64,000 bases of DNA from an uncultured Pseudomonas sp. (GCA_943912755.1 CALTWF010000014.1:1-64000); one strand, 5' to 3'. Numbered from the stretch's first letter, positions 16,080 through 25,453 are shown. The notes: generated from the sequence alone by a model not told the origin. Translations and numbers: made by a program.

Positions 16080-17147
16080 ATGCCATTCAAGGAAATCTGC
16101 TTGGGCCTCGCCCTGTTCACCGTGGCCGTGCAAGCCCAGGCTGCCGACGGTGCCGCGCTGGCCAGGGCGCAAGGCATTCCCCATCCTGCCGTGATCGCCC
16201 ATCGCGGTGCCTCCCATGACGCACCGGAGTCCACCGCGCCGGCCTACCAGCTGGCCCGCGACCTGGGCGCCGACTACCTGGAGCTGGACCTGCAACGCAG
16301 CCGCGACGGCGTGCTGGTGGTGGTGCATGACGACGACCTGAGCCGCACCAGCGACGTCGCCGAGCGCTTTCCCGAGCGCGCCAGGAGCCCGGTCAGTGCC
16401 TTCACCCTGGCCGAGCTGAAAAGCCTGGACGCCGGCAGCTGGTTCAACCGCGCCTATCCCGAGCGGGCCAGGCCGGCCTTCGCGGGCCTGAAAATCCTCA
16501 CGCTCGACGAGGTGCTGGATATCGCCGAAGGCGATCCGTCGCACAAGCCGGGCCTGTACATCGAAACCAAGGTGCCGAGCCAGTTCCCCGGTATCGAACA
16601 GGATCTGCAACGGGCCCTGGCCAAGCGCGGCTGGCTCGAGCGGCCGGGGCGGGTGGTGTTGCAGAGCTTCGACCGCGACAGCCTGGCCCTGCTGCACAAG
16701 GCCATGCCGCAAACGCCGAAGGTCTTGCTGCTGTGGCTGGGCAAGGACCATGTCGAACCGGCGGCGGGCCCGGCCTTCGCCGACTCCGGGCTGCCCGACA
16801 AGGCCGCCTGGTATGCCCGCCAGCAGCCGAAGGATCGTGCCGAGTTCGAGCGTTGGCTCGACATTGCCAAACAGACGGGCGCCGTGGGCGTTGGACCGTC
16901 CGCCGCGCTGGCCGCCGGCGGCGAGCAAAGCTACGCCGACCTGGTCCAGCCGTGGATGAACCGCCTGAGCCACGACAAGGGTCTGCTGGTGCACGTCTAT
17001 ACCGTCGATGAGGCGGTGGACTTCAAGCGGGTCAGCGAGGCGGGAGTGGATGGGATCTTCACCAATCGCACTGGTGAATTGTTGCGCTTCTACGGGCGCC
17101 CGGCAGCCAGGGAGGAGGCGGCGTTGCTCGATGCCGGTGGCTGGTAG
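16080..17147 (+). CDS. glpQ: Periplasmic glycerophosphodiester phosphodiesterase
   Basis: 355 residues with AAGGAG ten bases before the ATG and a signal peptide ending near QAQAA. The GDPD TIM-barrel catalytic set is visible: His41-Arg42 (HRGAS), Glu68 and Asp70 (LELDLQ), and His83 (VHDDDL). The protein length and the extra loop after DLSRTSDV match E. coli GlpQ. It releases glycerol 3-phosphate from glycerophosphodiesters in the periplasm. A REP pair follows the stop codon. Confidence 0.92.
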   Translation: MPFKEICLGLALFTVAVQAQAADGAALARAQGIPHPAVIAHRGASHDAPESTAPAYQLARDLGADYLELDLQRSRDGVLVVVHDDDLSRTSDVAERFPERARSPVSAFTLAELKSLDAGSWFNRAYPERARPAFAGLKILTLDEVLDIAEGDPSHKPGLYIETKVPSQFPGIEQDLQRALAKRGWLERPGRVVLQSFDRDSLALLHKAMPQTPKVLLLWLGKDHVEPAAGPAFADSGLPDKAAWYARQQPKDRAEFERWLDIAKQTGAVGVGPSAALAAGGEQSYADLVQPWMNRLSHDKGLLVHVYTVDEAVDFKRVSEAGVDGIFTNRTGELLRFYGRPAAREEAALLDAGGW

Positions 17148-17166
17148 GGCTGCTCGGCATGCACAG

Positions 17167-17244
17167 TCCCTGTGGGAGCTGGCTTGCCAGCGATAGCGGT
17201 GGTGAATTCACTATTGCTATCGCTGGCAAGCCAGCTCCCACAGT
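17167..17244. repeat. Inverted pair of REP elements
   Basis: TGTGGGAGCTGGCTTGCCAG on the left and its exact reverse complement on the right (positions 17223-17243) with an AT-rich spacer. It separates the convergent ends of glpQ and the sulP gene and can act as a two-way stem. Confidence 0.87.
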
Positions 17245-17273
17245 GTCCGTGTTGCCTTCCAGCCCCTCAACGA

Positions 17274-19004
17274 CTACGGAAGATTCGGCGCCGGAGCCAC
17301 CTTCCCGGCATCAGCCTCTTCCCGCCTGATTTTGTTGCGCCACAACCGATACGCGCGGATCCCCGCCCGCACCGAGCCATATAGCAGGTGGTTGTCCATC
17401 TCCCGGGCCAGCCCCGAGCGCACCAGCATGCGCAGGAAGGCCCCGCGTGCCCGGGCGATCCCCAGTTCGATGCCCTGGGCCTTGAGGGTGTCGCGGACCT
17501 CGCGCAGGGCGGCGATGCCGCTGACGTCGATGCTGCTGACCGCCTCGGCATCGAACAGCACCGCCTTCGGACTGGCTTCGCGCTGCACCGCTTCGAGCAG
17601 GCGCATCTTGAAGTAGTCGGCGTTGAAGAACAGGATCGCGTCGTCGAAGCGGTACACCACCAGCCCGGGTACGGTGCGCGCGTCCTTGTGGTGGCTGATG
17701 TCGACCTGGCCTTCGATCCCCGGGGCCCAGCCGAGCACCGCGTCGGACGGCTGGTAGATGCTGTAGAGCAGGCGCAGGATCGCCAGGGTCACGGCGATGA
17801 TGATCCCCGGCAATACGCCGACGCCGAGCACGCCGATGGTGGTGAATACGCAGAGGAAGAATTCGAAGCGGCTCAGCGCCCAGATCTTGCGCAGCGACTG
17901 CACGTCGATCAGGCCCCAGCCGGCCATCAGCAGCACCGCGCCCAGCGCCGCCTGGGGAATCCAGGCCATGGGCGCGGTGAAGAACATCAGGATCAGGGCG
18001 ATCACCAGGGCGGCGACGATGCCCACCAACTGGCTCTTGCCGCCGACCATGTCGTTGACCGCCGTACGCGAGTCGGCGCCGCTGATGGCGAAGCCCTGGG
18101 ACACGCCGGCGGCCAGGTTGGACACGCCGAGGGCGACGAACTCATGGTTGGCGTTGATCGCGTAGCCGTGGCGCGCGGCGAAGCTGCGGGCGGTGAGCAT
18201 GGCGCTGCAGAAACTCACCGTGGCGATACCCAGGGCGTCGCGCAGCAGGCTTTTCATTTCTTCCAGCGAGGTCTGCGGCCAGGCCAGCTCCGGCATACCG
18301 CCGGGCACATGGCCGAGGACCGCGACGCCATGGTTGTCGAGGCCGAACACCCCGGCGACCAGGGTGAACACCGCCACCGTGACCAGCGCCGCCGGCAGTT
18401 TCGGGTAGCGCCGTGGTAGCCAGATCAGCATGGCCAGGCCGGCCACGCCGATGACCAGGGTCAGCCAGTGGATTTCGCCGAGCCGCTCGAAGAAGTTGAT
18501 CATGCTGAGGATGAAGCCGCTGCCCTCGATCTTGAAACCGACCACCTTGCCAAGTTGCCCGGCCAGCAGGCTCAGGCCGATACCGTTGAGGTAGCCGATC
18601 AGGATCGGCCGCGAGAAGAAGCTGGCGATGAAGCCGGCGCGGGCCACGCCGGCGGCGATCAGCATCAGGCCGACCAGCACCGTGACCACCACCGACAATT
18701 GCAGCAGGCGGTCCGGGTCGCCCATGGCCAGCGGGGCGATGGCCCCGGCGACCATGGCGCAGGTGGCCGCGTCGGGGCCGACCATCAACTGCCGCGAACT
18801 GCCCACCAGCGCATACACGATCATCGGCAGGATGCACGCGTACAGGCCTACCTGCGGCGGCAGGCCGGCGATCTGGGCGTAGGCGATGGCGATGGGAATC
18901 TGGATGGCAGCCACCGACAGGCCGGCCTGCACGTCCGGGCGGAACCACTCGCGACGGTAATGCAGCAGGTTGGCCAGGCCCGGAAGCCAGCGGGAAAGAA
19001 ACAT
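17274..19004 (-). CDS. SulP-family anion permease with STAS domain
   Basis: 576 residues; the ATG at 19004 has AAGGAC eight bases upstream, and the longer frame is rejected. About 12 membrane segments (residues about 25-430) carry SulP motifs, such as PIAIAYAQIAGLPPQVGLYA near the start. A C-terminal cytoplasmic STAS domain (about 450-560) includes the AVLFDAEAVSSIDVSGIAAL strand-loop, with the Asp-Val-Ser-Gly loop typical of anti-sigma-antagonist-like folds. Family members carry sulfate, bicarbonate or dicarboxylates; the substrate here is undetermined. Confidence 0.87.
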   Translation of the reverse strand: MFLSRWLPGLANLLHYRREWFRPDVQAGLSVAAIQIPIAIAYAQIAGLPPQVGLYACILPMIVYALVGSSRQLMVGPDAATCAMVAGAIAPLAMGDPDRLLQLSVVVTVLVGLMLIAAGVARAGFIASFFSRPILIGYLNGIGLSLLAGQLGKVVGFKIEGSGFILSMINFFERLGEIHWLTLVIGVAGLAMLIWLPRRYPKLPAALVTVAVFTLVAGVFGLDNHGVAVLGHVPGGMPELAWPQTSLEEMKSLLRDALGIATVSFCSAMLTARSFAARHGYAINANHEFVALGVSNLAAGVSQGFAISGADSRTAVNDMVGGKSQLVGIVAALVIALILMFFTAPMAWIPQAALGAVLLMAGWGLIDVQSLRKIWALSRFEFFLCVFTTIGVLGVGVLPGIIIAVTLAILRLLYSIYQPSDAVLGWAPGIEGQVDISHHKDARTVPGLVVYRFDDAILFFNADYFKMRLLEAVQREASPKAVLFDAEAVSSIDVSGIAALREVRDTLKAQGIELGIARARGAFLRMLVRSGLAREMDNHLLYGSVRAGIRAYRLWRNKIRREEADAGKVAPAPNLP

Positions 19005-19103
19005 GTTCAGGTCCTTTTGATGTATCCGACAGACGCTAGCGCAAAAGGCCAGCATCGTACCCGCTGGGGCGCCGGGAGGCCAATCCCGTACGGATAGCGG
19101 GGC

Positions 19104-20051
19104 TTATTCAGCCCATTCAAGGTCCCCGGTGAACAGCACGGTCAGCCAGCGGTCCGGCCCTTCGCCGCCGATGGCGTTGCCGATCTCGTCGCGCCAGGCA
19201 TCCCATTCGGCGATGGTGCGCGCCGGCATCTCGGCCGGGACGATGAAGAACAGCTCGATCTCCCGCGAGCGCCCGACCTTGGCCACGTAGGTGCGATAGC
19301 CGAGCATGCCGTGCCGTTCGACGAAGGCCTGGGCCACCTCGTCGACGTGCTGCTTGAGGTCGGCCGGGGTGACCAGGAACATGTCCGCCAGCGCCTGGCG
19401 GATCACCGACAGCGGCAGCGGAATGATCACCAGGCACACCAGGCCGAGCACCGCCGGGTCGATATAGGGCGAGATCCATTCCCACTCGGTGCCCTGCACC
19501 GCGATACCGACGCAGAAAGCGATCAGCAGCGCGGCGGTGATGCTCGCCGACATCACCCAGCCCTTGACGTCCATGCGCACGAAGTCGGAGTTGATCCTGC
19601 GGTTGGCCCGGGCTTCGAGGATGGCGATGGTCAGGCAGGCGATCACCGTCAGCACCGCGTAGATCAGCGCCAGGCCGAACTCCAGGTCGCGGCCGCCTTC
19701 GAGCAAGCTGAGCACGGCGTTGATCAGGGCGTAGATGGCCACGCCAGTGAGCAGGATGCCGTTCAGTGCCAGCACCATCGGCTCCAGGTGCCAGAAGCCC
19801 ATGGTGAAACGCTCGCGCAGCTTGCGCGACATGCGCGCGCTGCGGGTGTGCGCGGTGATCAGCCGCACCACCACCAGCGACAGCCCGCTCATGCTGGCGT
19901 CGACCAGCGAGTAGACGCCGTCGAAGACGATCGAGAACGAGCCCGAGGCCACGCCGAAACCGATACCGATCAGGGCGATGAACAGGGTGACGGCGATGGA
20001 GGTGCGCAGTACCCCCTGTTCATCGCGCAGATCGAAAAACGCAGTTGCCAC
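19104..20051 (-). CDS. Cation diffusion facilitator (CDF) family transporter
   Basis: 315 residues. It begins with GTG at 20051, preceded by AGGAGG at the right distance. Six membrane helices fill residues about 15-215. The CDF-type SGSFSIVFDGVYSLVDASMS in helix 2 carries the Asp residues (FDGV, LVDA) expected in the transport site. A cytoplasmic tail (about 215-315) has a ferredoxin-like character. Such proteins export divalent metals in exchange for protons. The metal cannot be told: the usual HxxxD zinc pair in helix 5 is not obvious, so iron or manganese type is possible. Confidence 0.8.
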   Translation of the reverse strand: MATAFFDLRDEQGVLRTSIAVTLFIALIGIGFGVASGSFSIVFDGVYSLVDASMSGLSLVVVRLITAHTRSARMSRKLRERFTMGFWHLEPMVLALNGILLTGVAIYALINAVLSLLEGGRDLEFGLALIYAVLTVIACLTIAILEARANRRINSDFVRMDVKGWVMSASITAALLIAFCVGIAVQGTEWEWISPYIDPAVLGLVCLVIIPLPLSVIRQALADMFLVTPADLKQHVDEVAQAFVERHGMLGYRTYVAKVGRSREIELFFIVPAEMPARTIAEWDAWRDEIGNAIGGEGPDRWLTVLFTGDLEWAE

Positions 20052-20083
20052 AAAGGCCTCCTAAATCAAAAAACACCGGGCCA

Positions 20084-22150
20084 TCAGACCCGGAATTGCT
20101 CCATCAGCGCCTGCTGCTGGTTGGCCAGGCGGTTCAGTGCCTGACTGATGCGCGCCGACTCATCGGCCTGGCCGGACAGCGATTCGGTGACGTCGCGGAT
20201 CCCGGCGACATTGCGATTGACCTCCTCGGCCACGGCGCTCTGTTCCTCGGCGGCGGAGGCGATCTGCAGGTTCATGTCGCTGATCACCGTGACCGCCTCG
20301 CCAACCCGTTGCAGTGCCGGCACCGCCTGTTCCATGCGCTCGACGCTGGCCCGGGCCTGGCGCTGGCCGTCGTTCATCGCCTCGACCACGCCCTGGGTGC
20401 CGCCCTGTAGAGCTTCGATCACCTGGCGGATTTCTTCCACCGAGACCTGGGTGCGTTGTGCCAGGTTGCGCACTTCGTCGGCAACCACGGCAAACCCGCG
20501 CCCGGCCTCGCCGGCCCGGGCCGCCTCGATGGCGGCATTGAGGGCGAGCAGGTTGGTCTGCTCGGCAATGGCGCGGATCACTTCCAGCACCGAGCCGATC
20601 TGCTCGCTGCGCCCGGCCAGGGCGCGGACCCGATCCATGGCCAGGTCCATGTCGGCGGCCAACCGGTCGATGGCCTGGCGGGTGATGCCGACCAGCTCCA
20701 GGCCTTCGCGGCTGGCCTGGTCGGCGCCGCGAGCGGCCTGGGCGGCCTGCGCGGCATTGTTGGCGACGTCGTGGGCGGTGGCGCTCATTTCATTGGCGGC
20801 GGTGGCCACCTGTTCGATCTCGCGCTGCTGCAACTGCATGCCGCTGCTGGTCTGGCTGGCGATGGCCGCCGACTGGTCGGCGGTACCGCGGGCCTCTTGC
20901 AGCGAGCCTTTGACCTGGACGATCACCGGTTGCAGTTTGTCGAGGAAGCGGTTGAACCAGCCGCTCAACTGGCCCAGCTCGTCGTCCCGGGAATACTCCA
21001 GGCGCTGGGTCAGGTCGCCGTCGCCACTGGCGATCTCGCGCAGGCGTCCGGCCACGGCGAGGATCGGCCGGGTCACGCCGCGGGCGGTCAGCCAGATCAG
21101 CACCAGGCCGGCCAGGGCGGTGACCAGGGCGATCAGCAGGTTGCTCAGGTTGGCGCTCTGGTTACTGGCATCCAGGCGCTGGTTGAGCTGGATGGCCGGC
21201 GCCAGCAGGACCGACTGGGGAATCTCCAGCAGCACCTGCCAGGGGGCAGCGTCGGGAATCGGGGCAAACGGCCGGCTGGCCCGCATCAGGCCGTTTTCCG
21301 CGGCGGGTGGCAGCGGTTTGCTCAGTTGCGTGGCATCGGCGCTGTGCCCGGCCAGCAGCCCGGCGGGGCTGACGATGCTGACCTGGCCCTGGCCGTCGAA
21401 GAGTTCCTGGCGGCCGGCCAGGGCCAGTTGCTGGAGGTTGTCCAGGCCGATATCGAGGCCGACCACGCCGACCACCTTGCCGTGGTCCAGCAGGGGCAGG
21501 GCGATGCTGGTCATCAGCACTTGCTTGCCGTTGACCTCGTCGAAGTACGGGTCGAGCACGCAGGCTTTTGCCGTTTCCAGCGGGCAGGTCAGCCAGCGGT
21601 TATAGGGCGAGCCGTTGGCGCCGATGCTGGTGTCGCCAAGCATGGACTCGGGCATGGCTTCCGACTCCAGCTGGCCTTCGGCATTGCGCGACCAGTACAG
21701 CGAGAAGCGCCCGCTGTCGTTGCTGCCCTGTTCGGCCTGGCCGGCGAAACGGGCGTCCTGCCGGTCCAGCTGGTCGGGCTGGAACACCAGGTACAGGCCG
21801 ATCAGGTCGCGATTGCCTTCCAGTGCGGCGCGGGCCTGGGTCACCAGGGCGCTGCGCAGGTCGCCGTCGCCGCGCTCGCGCAGTACCCGGGCCAGGCGGG
21901 CGAAGCCATTGCCGTACTGGTAGGCGTCCATGAAGTAGCGCTGGATGCGCAGCGCCTGGGTTTCGCCGTGGGCCTGCAGGCGCAGGCGGGCGTTATGGTC
22001 GAGCAGCTCGGTGTTGGCCTGGAATACCTCGGCCGCACTGCGCCGCGATTGGCTCAGCGAGGTGAGCGCAAGGACGATGACGATGGCCAGCAGGCACAGG
22101 CCGGCGAGCAGGATGATCTTCCACTGGATGGACAGGCGGCGCGGGAGCAT
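20084..22150 (-). CDS. Methyl-accepting chemotaxis protein with dCache sensor
   Basis: 688 residues. TM1 (about 10-32), a periplasmic double-Cache domain (about 35-330), TM2 (about 343-362), a HAMP domain (about 365-420), and a signalling domain whose hairpin tip EQTNLLALNAAIEAARAGE is perfectly conserved. The membrane-distal sensor contains YNRWLTCPLE and LDPYFDEVNGKQ, reminiscent of polyamine/histamine receptors such as TlpQ, although I cannot align it here. The next gene on the same strand is a putrescine-importer-like permease, so a polyamine ligand is a reasonable guess. The ATG has GAAGGA upstream. Confidence 0.9.
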   Translation of the reverse strand: MLPRRLSIQWKIILLAGLCLLAIVIVLALTSLSQSRRSAAEVFQANTELLDHNARLRLQAHGETQALRIQRYFMDAYQYGNGFARLARVLRERGDGDLRSALVTQARAALEGNRDLIGLYLVFQPDQLDRQDARFAGQAEQGSNDSGRFSLYWSRNAEGQLESEAMPESMLGDTSIGANGSPYNRWLTCPLETAKACVLDPYFDEVNGKQVLMTSIALPLLDHGKVVGVVGLDIGLDNLQQLALAGRQELFDGQGQVSIVSPAGLLAGHSADATQLSKPLPPAAENGLMRASRPFAPIPDAAPWQVLLEIPQSVLLAPAIQLNQRLDASNQSANLSNLLIALVTALAGLVLIWLTARGVTRPILAVAGRLREIASGDGDLTQRLEYSRDDELGQLSGWFNRFLDKLQPVIVQVKGSLQEARGTADQSAAIASQTSSGMQLQQREIEQVATAANEMSATAHDVANNAAQAAQAARGADQASREGLELVGITRQAIDRLAADMDLAMDRVRALAGRSEQIGSVLEVIRAIAEQTNLLALNAAIEAARAGEAGRGFAVVADEVRNLAQRTQVSVEEIRQVIEALQGGTQGVVEAMNDGQRQARASVERMEQAVPALQRVGEAVTVISDMNLQIASAAEEQSAVAEEVNRNVAGIRDVTESLSGQADESARISQALNRLANQQQALMEQFRV

Positions 22151-22216
22151 GGGGGTGTTTCCTTCTCGGTCATGAACAACGCCCGCGCTCGGCGCGGGCG
22201 TGGTCGACAGGCGGTC

Positions 22217-23569
22217 TCACTCGGCAATGTAGCTGGGCGGTGCAACCCGGAACGACTTGGTCAGCCAGGCCAGGTAGAGCAGGCCGCACAGGGCCCAGAT
22301 CCCGCCGAACAGCAGCGAGTGCGCATTCAGGTCGAGCCAGAGCACGGCGATGATGCAGAAGCCGATGGTGGGCAGGGCCAGGTACTTGAGCTTGTTCCCC
22401 AGGCCCTTGTTCATGCCCTGGCGCACGTAGCAGTGATTGATGACCGACAGGTTGACGAAGCTGAACGCCACCAGCGCACCGAAGTTGATGATCGAGGTGG
22501 CGGTGACCAGGTCGAAGAAGATCGCCGACAGCGAGATGAAGCCGACGATGACGATATTCAGCACCGGGGTCTTGTAGCGCGGGTGCAGGCGGGCGAACAG
22601 GCGGTGCGGGATCACCTTGTCGCGGCCCATCACGTAGAGCAGGCGTGACACGCTGGTTTGCGAGGCGAGGCCCGAGGCGATGGTGTTGATTACGGTGCAG
22701 GCGATGAAGATCGACTGGAACAGCTTGCCGCCGACGTACAGGGCGATTTCCGGCAGGGCGGCTTCGTGGTCCTGGAAGCGCTCCATGGTCGGGAAATAGG
22801 CCTGGATGAAGAACGAGGTGAGGATGAATACCGCGCCGCCGATCAGGGCGGTGAGGAAGATCGCCCGGGGGATGGTCTTTTCCGGCTGCCGGGTCTCTTC
22901 CGACAGGGTGGTCACCGCGTCGAAGCCGAGGAAGGAGAAGCACAGGATGGTCGCCCCGGCCATCAGCGCGCTGAATTGGGTCTTGTCATCGCTGAACGGG
23001 GCCAGGCTCCACGGCGTGCCCAGGCCTTCGCCCTGGTGCAGGCCGCGCCAGCACAGGTAGATGAACACCGACATGATGACGATCTGCACGCCGACGAACA
23101 GCACGTTGAAGCTCGCCACCAGGTTGATGCTGCGGATGTTGATCAGGCTGATCAGGGTGACGAAGCCGGCCACCCAGACCCACTCCGGCACCTCGGGGAA
23201 CATCGCCGACAGGTACAGCTTGGCCAGCAAGGCGTTGACCATCGGCAGCAGCAGGTAGTCCAGCAACGACGACCAGCCCACCAGGAAGCCGACATGGGGG
23301 TTGATGGCCTTTTGCGTGTAGGTGTACGCCGAGCCCGATTGCGGGAAATGCCGCACCAGGATGCCGTAGCTCAGGGCGGTGAACAGGATCCCGGTCAGGG
23401 CCAGGATGTAGGCGCTGGGGACATGCCCGGAGGTGAGGCCGGAGACGATGCCGAAGGTGTCGAACACGGTCATCGGCGTGAGGTACGCCAGGCCGATGAT
23501 CACCACCTGCCACAGGCGCAGGGACTTGCGCAGTTGATGGTTGCCGTGGGTGCTGTGCTCAGGCTGCAT
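22217..23569 (-). CDS. APC-family permease, PuuP/PlaP (putrescine importer)-like
   Basis: 450 residues with about 12 membrane helices and AGGAG nine bases before the ATG. The N-terminal signature LRLWQVVIIGLAYLTPMTVF and FSFLGFDAVTTLSEETRQPE in the middle match the polyamine branch of the APC superfamily (E. coli PuuP, PlaP). It would import putrescine by proton symport. It lies upstream of, and on the same strand as, the chemoreceptor gene (66-base gap), suggesting joint expression of uptake and sensing of the same compound. Confidence 0.8.
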   Translation of the reverse strand: MQPEHSTHGNHQLRKSLRLWQVVIIGLAYLTPMTVFDTFGIVSGLTSGHVPSAYILALTGILFTALSYGILVRHFPQSGSAYTYTQKAINPHVGFLVGWSSLLDYLLLPMVNALLAKLYLSAMFPEVPEWVWVAGFVTLISLINIRSINLVASFNVLFVGVQIVIMSVFIYLCWRGLHQGEGLGTPWSLAPFSDDKTQFSALMAGATILCFSFLGFDAVTTLSEETRQPEKTIPRAIFLTALIGGAVFILTSFFIQAYFPTMERFQDHEAALPEIALYVGGKLFQSIFIACTVINTIASGLASQTSVSRLLYVMGRDKVIPHRLFARLHPRYKTPVLNIVIVGFISLSAIFFDLVTATSIINFGALVAFSFVNLSVINHCYVRQGMNKGLGNKLKYLALPTIGFCIIAVLWLDLNAHSLLFGGIWALCGLLYLAWLTKSFRVAPPSYIAE

Positions 23570-23963
23570 GCGGGCGCTGCTCCTGTACCGGGACCACGGA
23601 AGGAGGGTACGACGGGCACGACAGGGTCGAACGAAGGGGCTCCATGTTGTTCACCTTTTATGTTGGAGCTTGGAATGGGCGCGGGCGAAGCGCCGGTATC
23701 ACTGGCTGGACCGGACCGGGAAAACGAGCGAGCGGGGACGACGCGCGGGCGTCAGGGAAGCGGCGCTGTTGTTCTTCGATGATCGGACGCTGGGCAAGGT
23801 GGGAAAAATAAGAAACGAAAGGGGTGGGGTGCGTCAAGTAAATCGTTACATTATTTTTCTTTCATGGGGTTTTTTACGAATTTTGTTGTGTTTTTTTAAC
23901 CGTGTGTCGGTGGAATTTGTTTTTTGTACGATTTTTGTGATCGTAAAAATTTACGTTTGCGGG
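23570..23963. other. AT-rich gap without a gene
   Basis: No credible coding region. The right half (about 23810-23960) is markedly AT-rich (runs such as TTTTTTAACC, GTTTTTTGTACG), unlike the rest of the window. It probably holds the promoter of the permease gene and may also be foreign DNA next to the hicB remnant. Confidence 0.55.
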
Positions 23964-24287
23964 CTAGGCGTCTTGCAGGACCTTGAGTGCTGCGCCAGCC
24001 AGGAACCCGGAGCGACTGCGTTGTTCCGGATGGTGCCTCACGTATTCGTCAATTCGATTCAAGAGGTGCCGGGGCAGGGTGATGTTGAGTTTCTCGGCTT
24101 TTCCGAGGTATTTGGTCACATCGATATCGACGACTGCCCAGATACAGCCCGCGAACTCCGGGTTGCTCGCGTGATGGGTAACGGTTCGCGCTACAGGAAT
24201 GTTCGTGCGGTCCTCGGCGAGCAGTTCCAGATGGCCTTCGATGGCTTTATCAGTGGTTTCCGAATGAGTATGTCGGACGAATCCCAA
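23964..24287 (-). pseudogene. hicB: Truncated hicB antitoxin remnant
   Basis: The frame encodes the C-terminal two thirds of a HicB-type antitoxin: KAIEGHLELLAED, then PEFAGCIWAVVDIDVTKYLG, KAEKLNITLPRHLLNRIDEY and SRSGFLAGAALKVLQ. This is the ribbon-helix-helix end of the family in Pseudomonas. The first 40 or so residues are missing. The open frame starts only from a TTG at 24287, and an in-frame TAG lies three codons upstream, without a ribosome binding site. No hicA toxin gene is present upstream. The remnant ends against the 3' end of a tRNA-Gly gene, a common place for islands to insert and decay. Confidence 0.75.
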
Positions 24288-24348
24288 GCATTGCTATCAA
24301 GCCGGTCTGGGATATTTGGAGAGTTGGTCAATCAGGCAGGAGGGAATC

Positions 24349-24422
24349 TGGAGCGGGTGAAGGGAATCGAACCCTCGTTATCAGCTTGGGAAGCTGGAGT
24401 AATGCCATTATACGACACCCGC
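24349..24422 (-). tRNA. tRNA-Gly, anticodon CCC
   Basis: 74 bases including the encoded CCA. The acceptor stem GCGGGTG/CACCCGC, the T-arm GAGGGTTCGATTCCCTT, and the anticodon loop TTCCCAA (anticodon CCC) are all visible. It resembles E. coli glyU. A promoter with -35 TTCAAA, a 17-base spacer and -10 TACAAA lies directly upstream. Confidence 0.95.
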
Positions 24423-24430
24423 GCAGGGCC

Positions 24431-24459
24431 ACTTTGTACCAGAACATTGCGGCGATTTG
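24431..24459 (-). promoter_or_regulatory. Promoter of tRNA-Gly
   Basis: On the minus strand, -35 TTCAAA (24459-24454) and -10 TACAAA (24436-24431) are 17 bases apart, with a TGG extension in front of the -10. The predicted start is a few bases before the mature tRNA. Confidence 0.6.
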
Positions 24460-24491
24460 AAGCGTTATCTCGGTGAAGCCACGTTGCAACC

Positions 24492-24564
24492 TGTAGCGCC
24501 GGGGCGGTGATCTTCCTTCTGCCCGGTCGGGCCGATGATTCCGCTGGCCGGGCTACAGGCGCCC
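24492..24564. terminator. Hairpin after phaG (REP-like or terminator)
   Basis: CCTGTAGC at 24500 pairs with GCTACAGG at about 24553-24560, enclosing GC-rich inner stems (GCCCGGTCGGGC). It lies between the phaG stop and the tRNA promoter. No T-run follows, so a REP-like or Rho-independent role is uncertain. Confidence 0.45.
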
Positions 24565-24571
24565 GCTTTCT

Positions 24572-25453
24572 TCAGATAGCCAATGCATGCTGGCCCTGCA
24601 CGTGCTGGTAGCGGGTGCGTTGCTCACGCTGCGGCTTGAGGAAACCCAGCAGCGCGGCGCGGGTGTCGCGGCAGGCCGATTTGTTTTCCATGTCGAGGAA
24701 GTGCCCGGCGCTGCGGATCTCGCTGAAGTGCGAGTTGCGCACATGCCGGCTGAACTGCCGCGCATCGGCGATGGTGGTGTATTCGTCCCACTCGCCGTTG
24801 ATGAACAGCACCGGAATGTCGATGGCCTGCGCCGCGCTCAGGGCTTTCTCCAGGTCGTGATCGAGCACCTGGTGGATGTGGAAGTGCATCTGCGCGTATT
24901 CGTGGGTGTCCAGGCTGCTGACGTGGCGGTAGTTGAAGCGCTTGAACAACGGCGGCAGGTACTTGCCGATGGTGTCGTTGACCAGGTTGCCGACCTCGTA
25001 GCGGTCGCAGTCGCTGAGGTACTTCGAGCCGCGCTCCAGATAGTCGCGCATCGGTTCGTTGATCACCGGCGAGAACGAGCTGACCACCGCCCGCTCGATG
25101 CGCCGCGGCTTGTGGGCCAGGGCCATGAGGGTGCAGGCACCGCCCCAGGAGAACGACATGACCTGGTCGGCAGCGAAATGGTCGATCAGTTCGAGGAGGA
25201 TCTGCCCCTCGGTTTCCTTGGTCAGCAAACGCTCGTGGTGGTTGTGCGGCTTCGACTTGCCGGCATACGGCTGGTCGTAGAGCACCACGTTGAACTGCGG
25301 ATGCAGGTTGCGCACCGCCTGGGCGAAAGACGCGGTGGTGGCCAGCGAGCCGTTGATCAGGATGATCGTCTTCTCGGCTTCTTGCGAACGGTAGAACTCC
25401 GTGTAAACCCGGTACTGCCCCTGTATATCCAGCACAGCGATTTCTGGCCTCAT
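24572..25453 (-). CDS. phaG: 3-hydroxyacyl-ACP thioesterase / transacylase PhaG
   Basis: 293 residues from the ATG at 25453 (AGGAG upstream); the frame extends further but without support. It is an alpha/beta hydrolase of the PhaG/RhlA pair: Ser102 in FSWGG, Asp223 in EWDEYT and His251 in AGHFLD form the triad seen in P. putida PhaG. The sequence is close to PhaG throughout, as far as I recall it, and lacks RhlA's features. PhaG diverts (R)-3-hydroxyacyl-ACP from fatty-acid synthesis towards medium-chain polyhydroxyalkanoate. It is a single gene ended by a hairpin before the tRNA. Confidence 0.92.
   Translation of the reverse strand: MRPEIAVLDIQGQYRVYTEFYRSQEAEKTIILINGSLATTASFAQAVRNLHPQFNVVLYDQPYAGKSKPHNHHERLLTKETEGQILLELIDHFAADQVMSFSWGGACTLMALAHKPRRIERAVVSSFSPVINEPMRDYLERGSKYLSDCDRYEVGNLVNDTIGKYLPPLFKRFNYRHVSSLDTHEYAQMHFHIHQVLDHDLEKALSAAQAIDIPVLFINGEWDEYTTIADARQFSRHVRNSHFSEIRSAGHFLDMENKSACRDTRAALLGFLKPQREQRTRYQHVQGQHALAI

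Noticed and set aside
23570..24476. Plus-strand frame of about 310 codons across the permease leader, hicB remnant and tRNA
   Set aside because: It covers a tRNA and is antisense to a recognisable antitoxin fragment; there is no ribosome binding site.
24572..25453. RhlA (rhamnolipid precursor synthesis) identity
   Set aside because: The sequence is much closer to P. putida PhaG as I recall it, and no rhlB follows.
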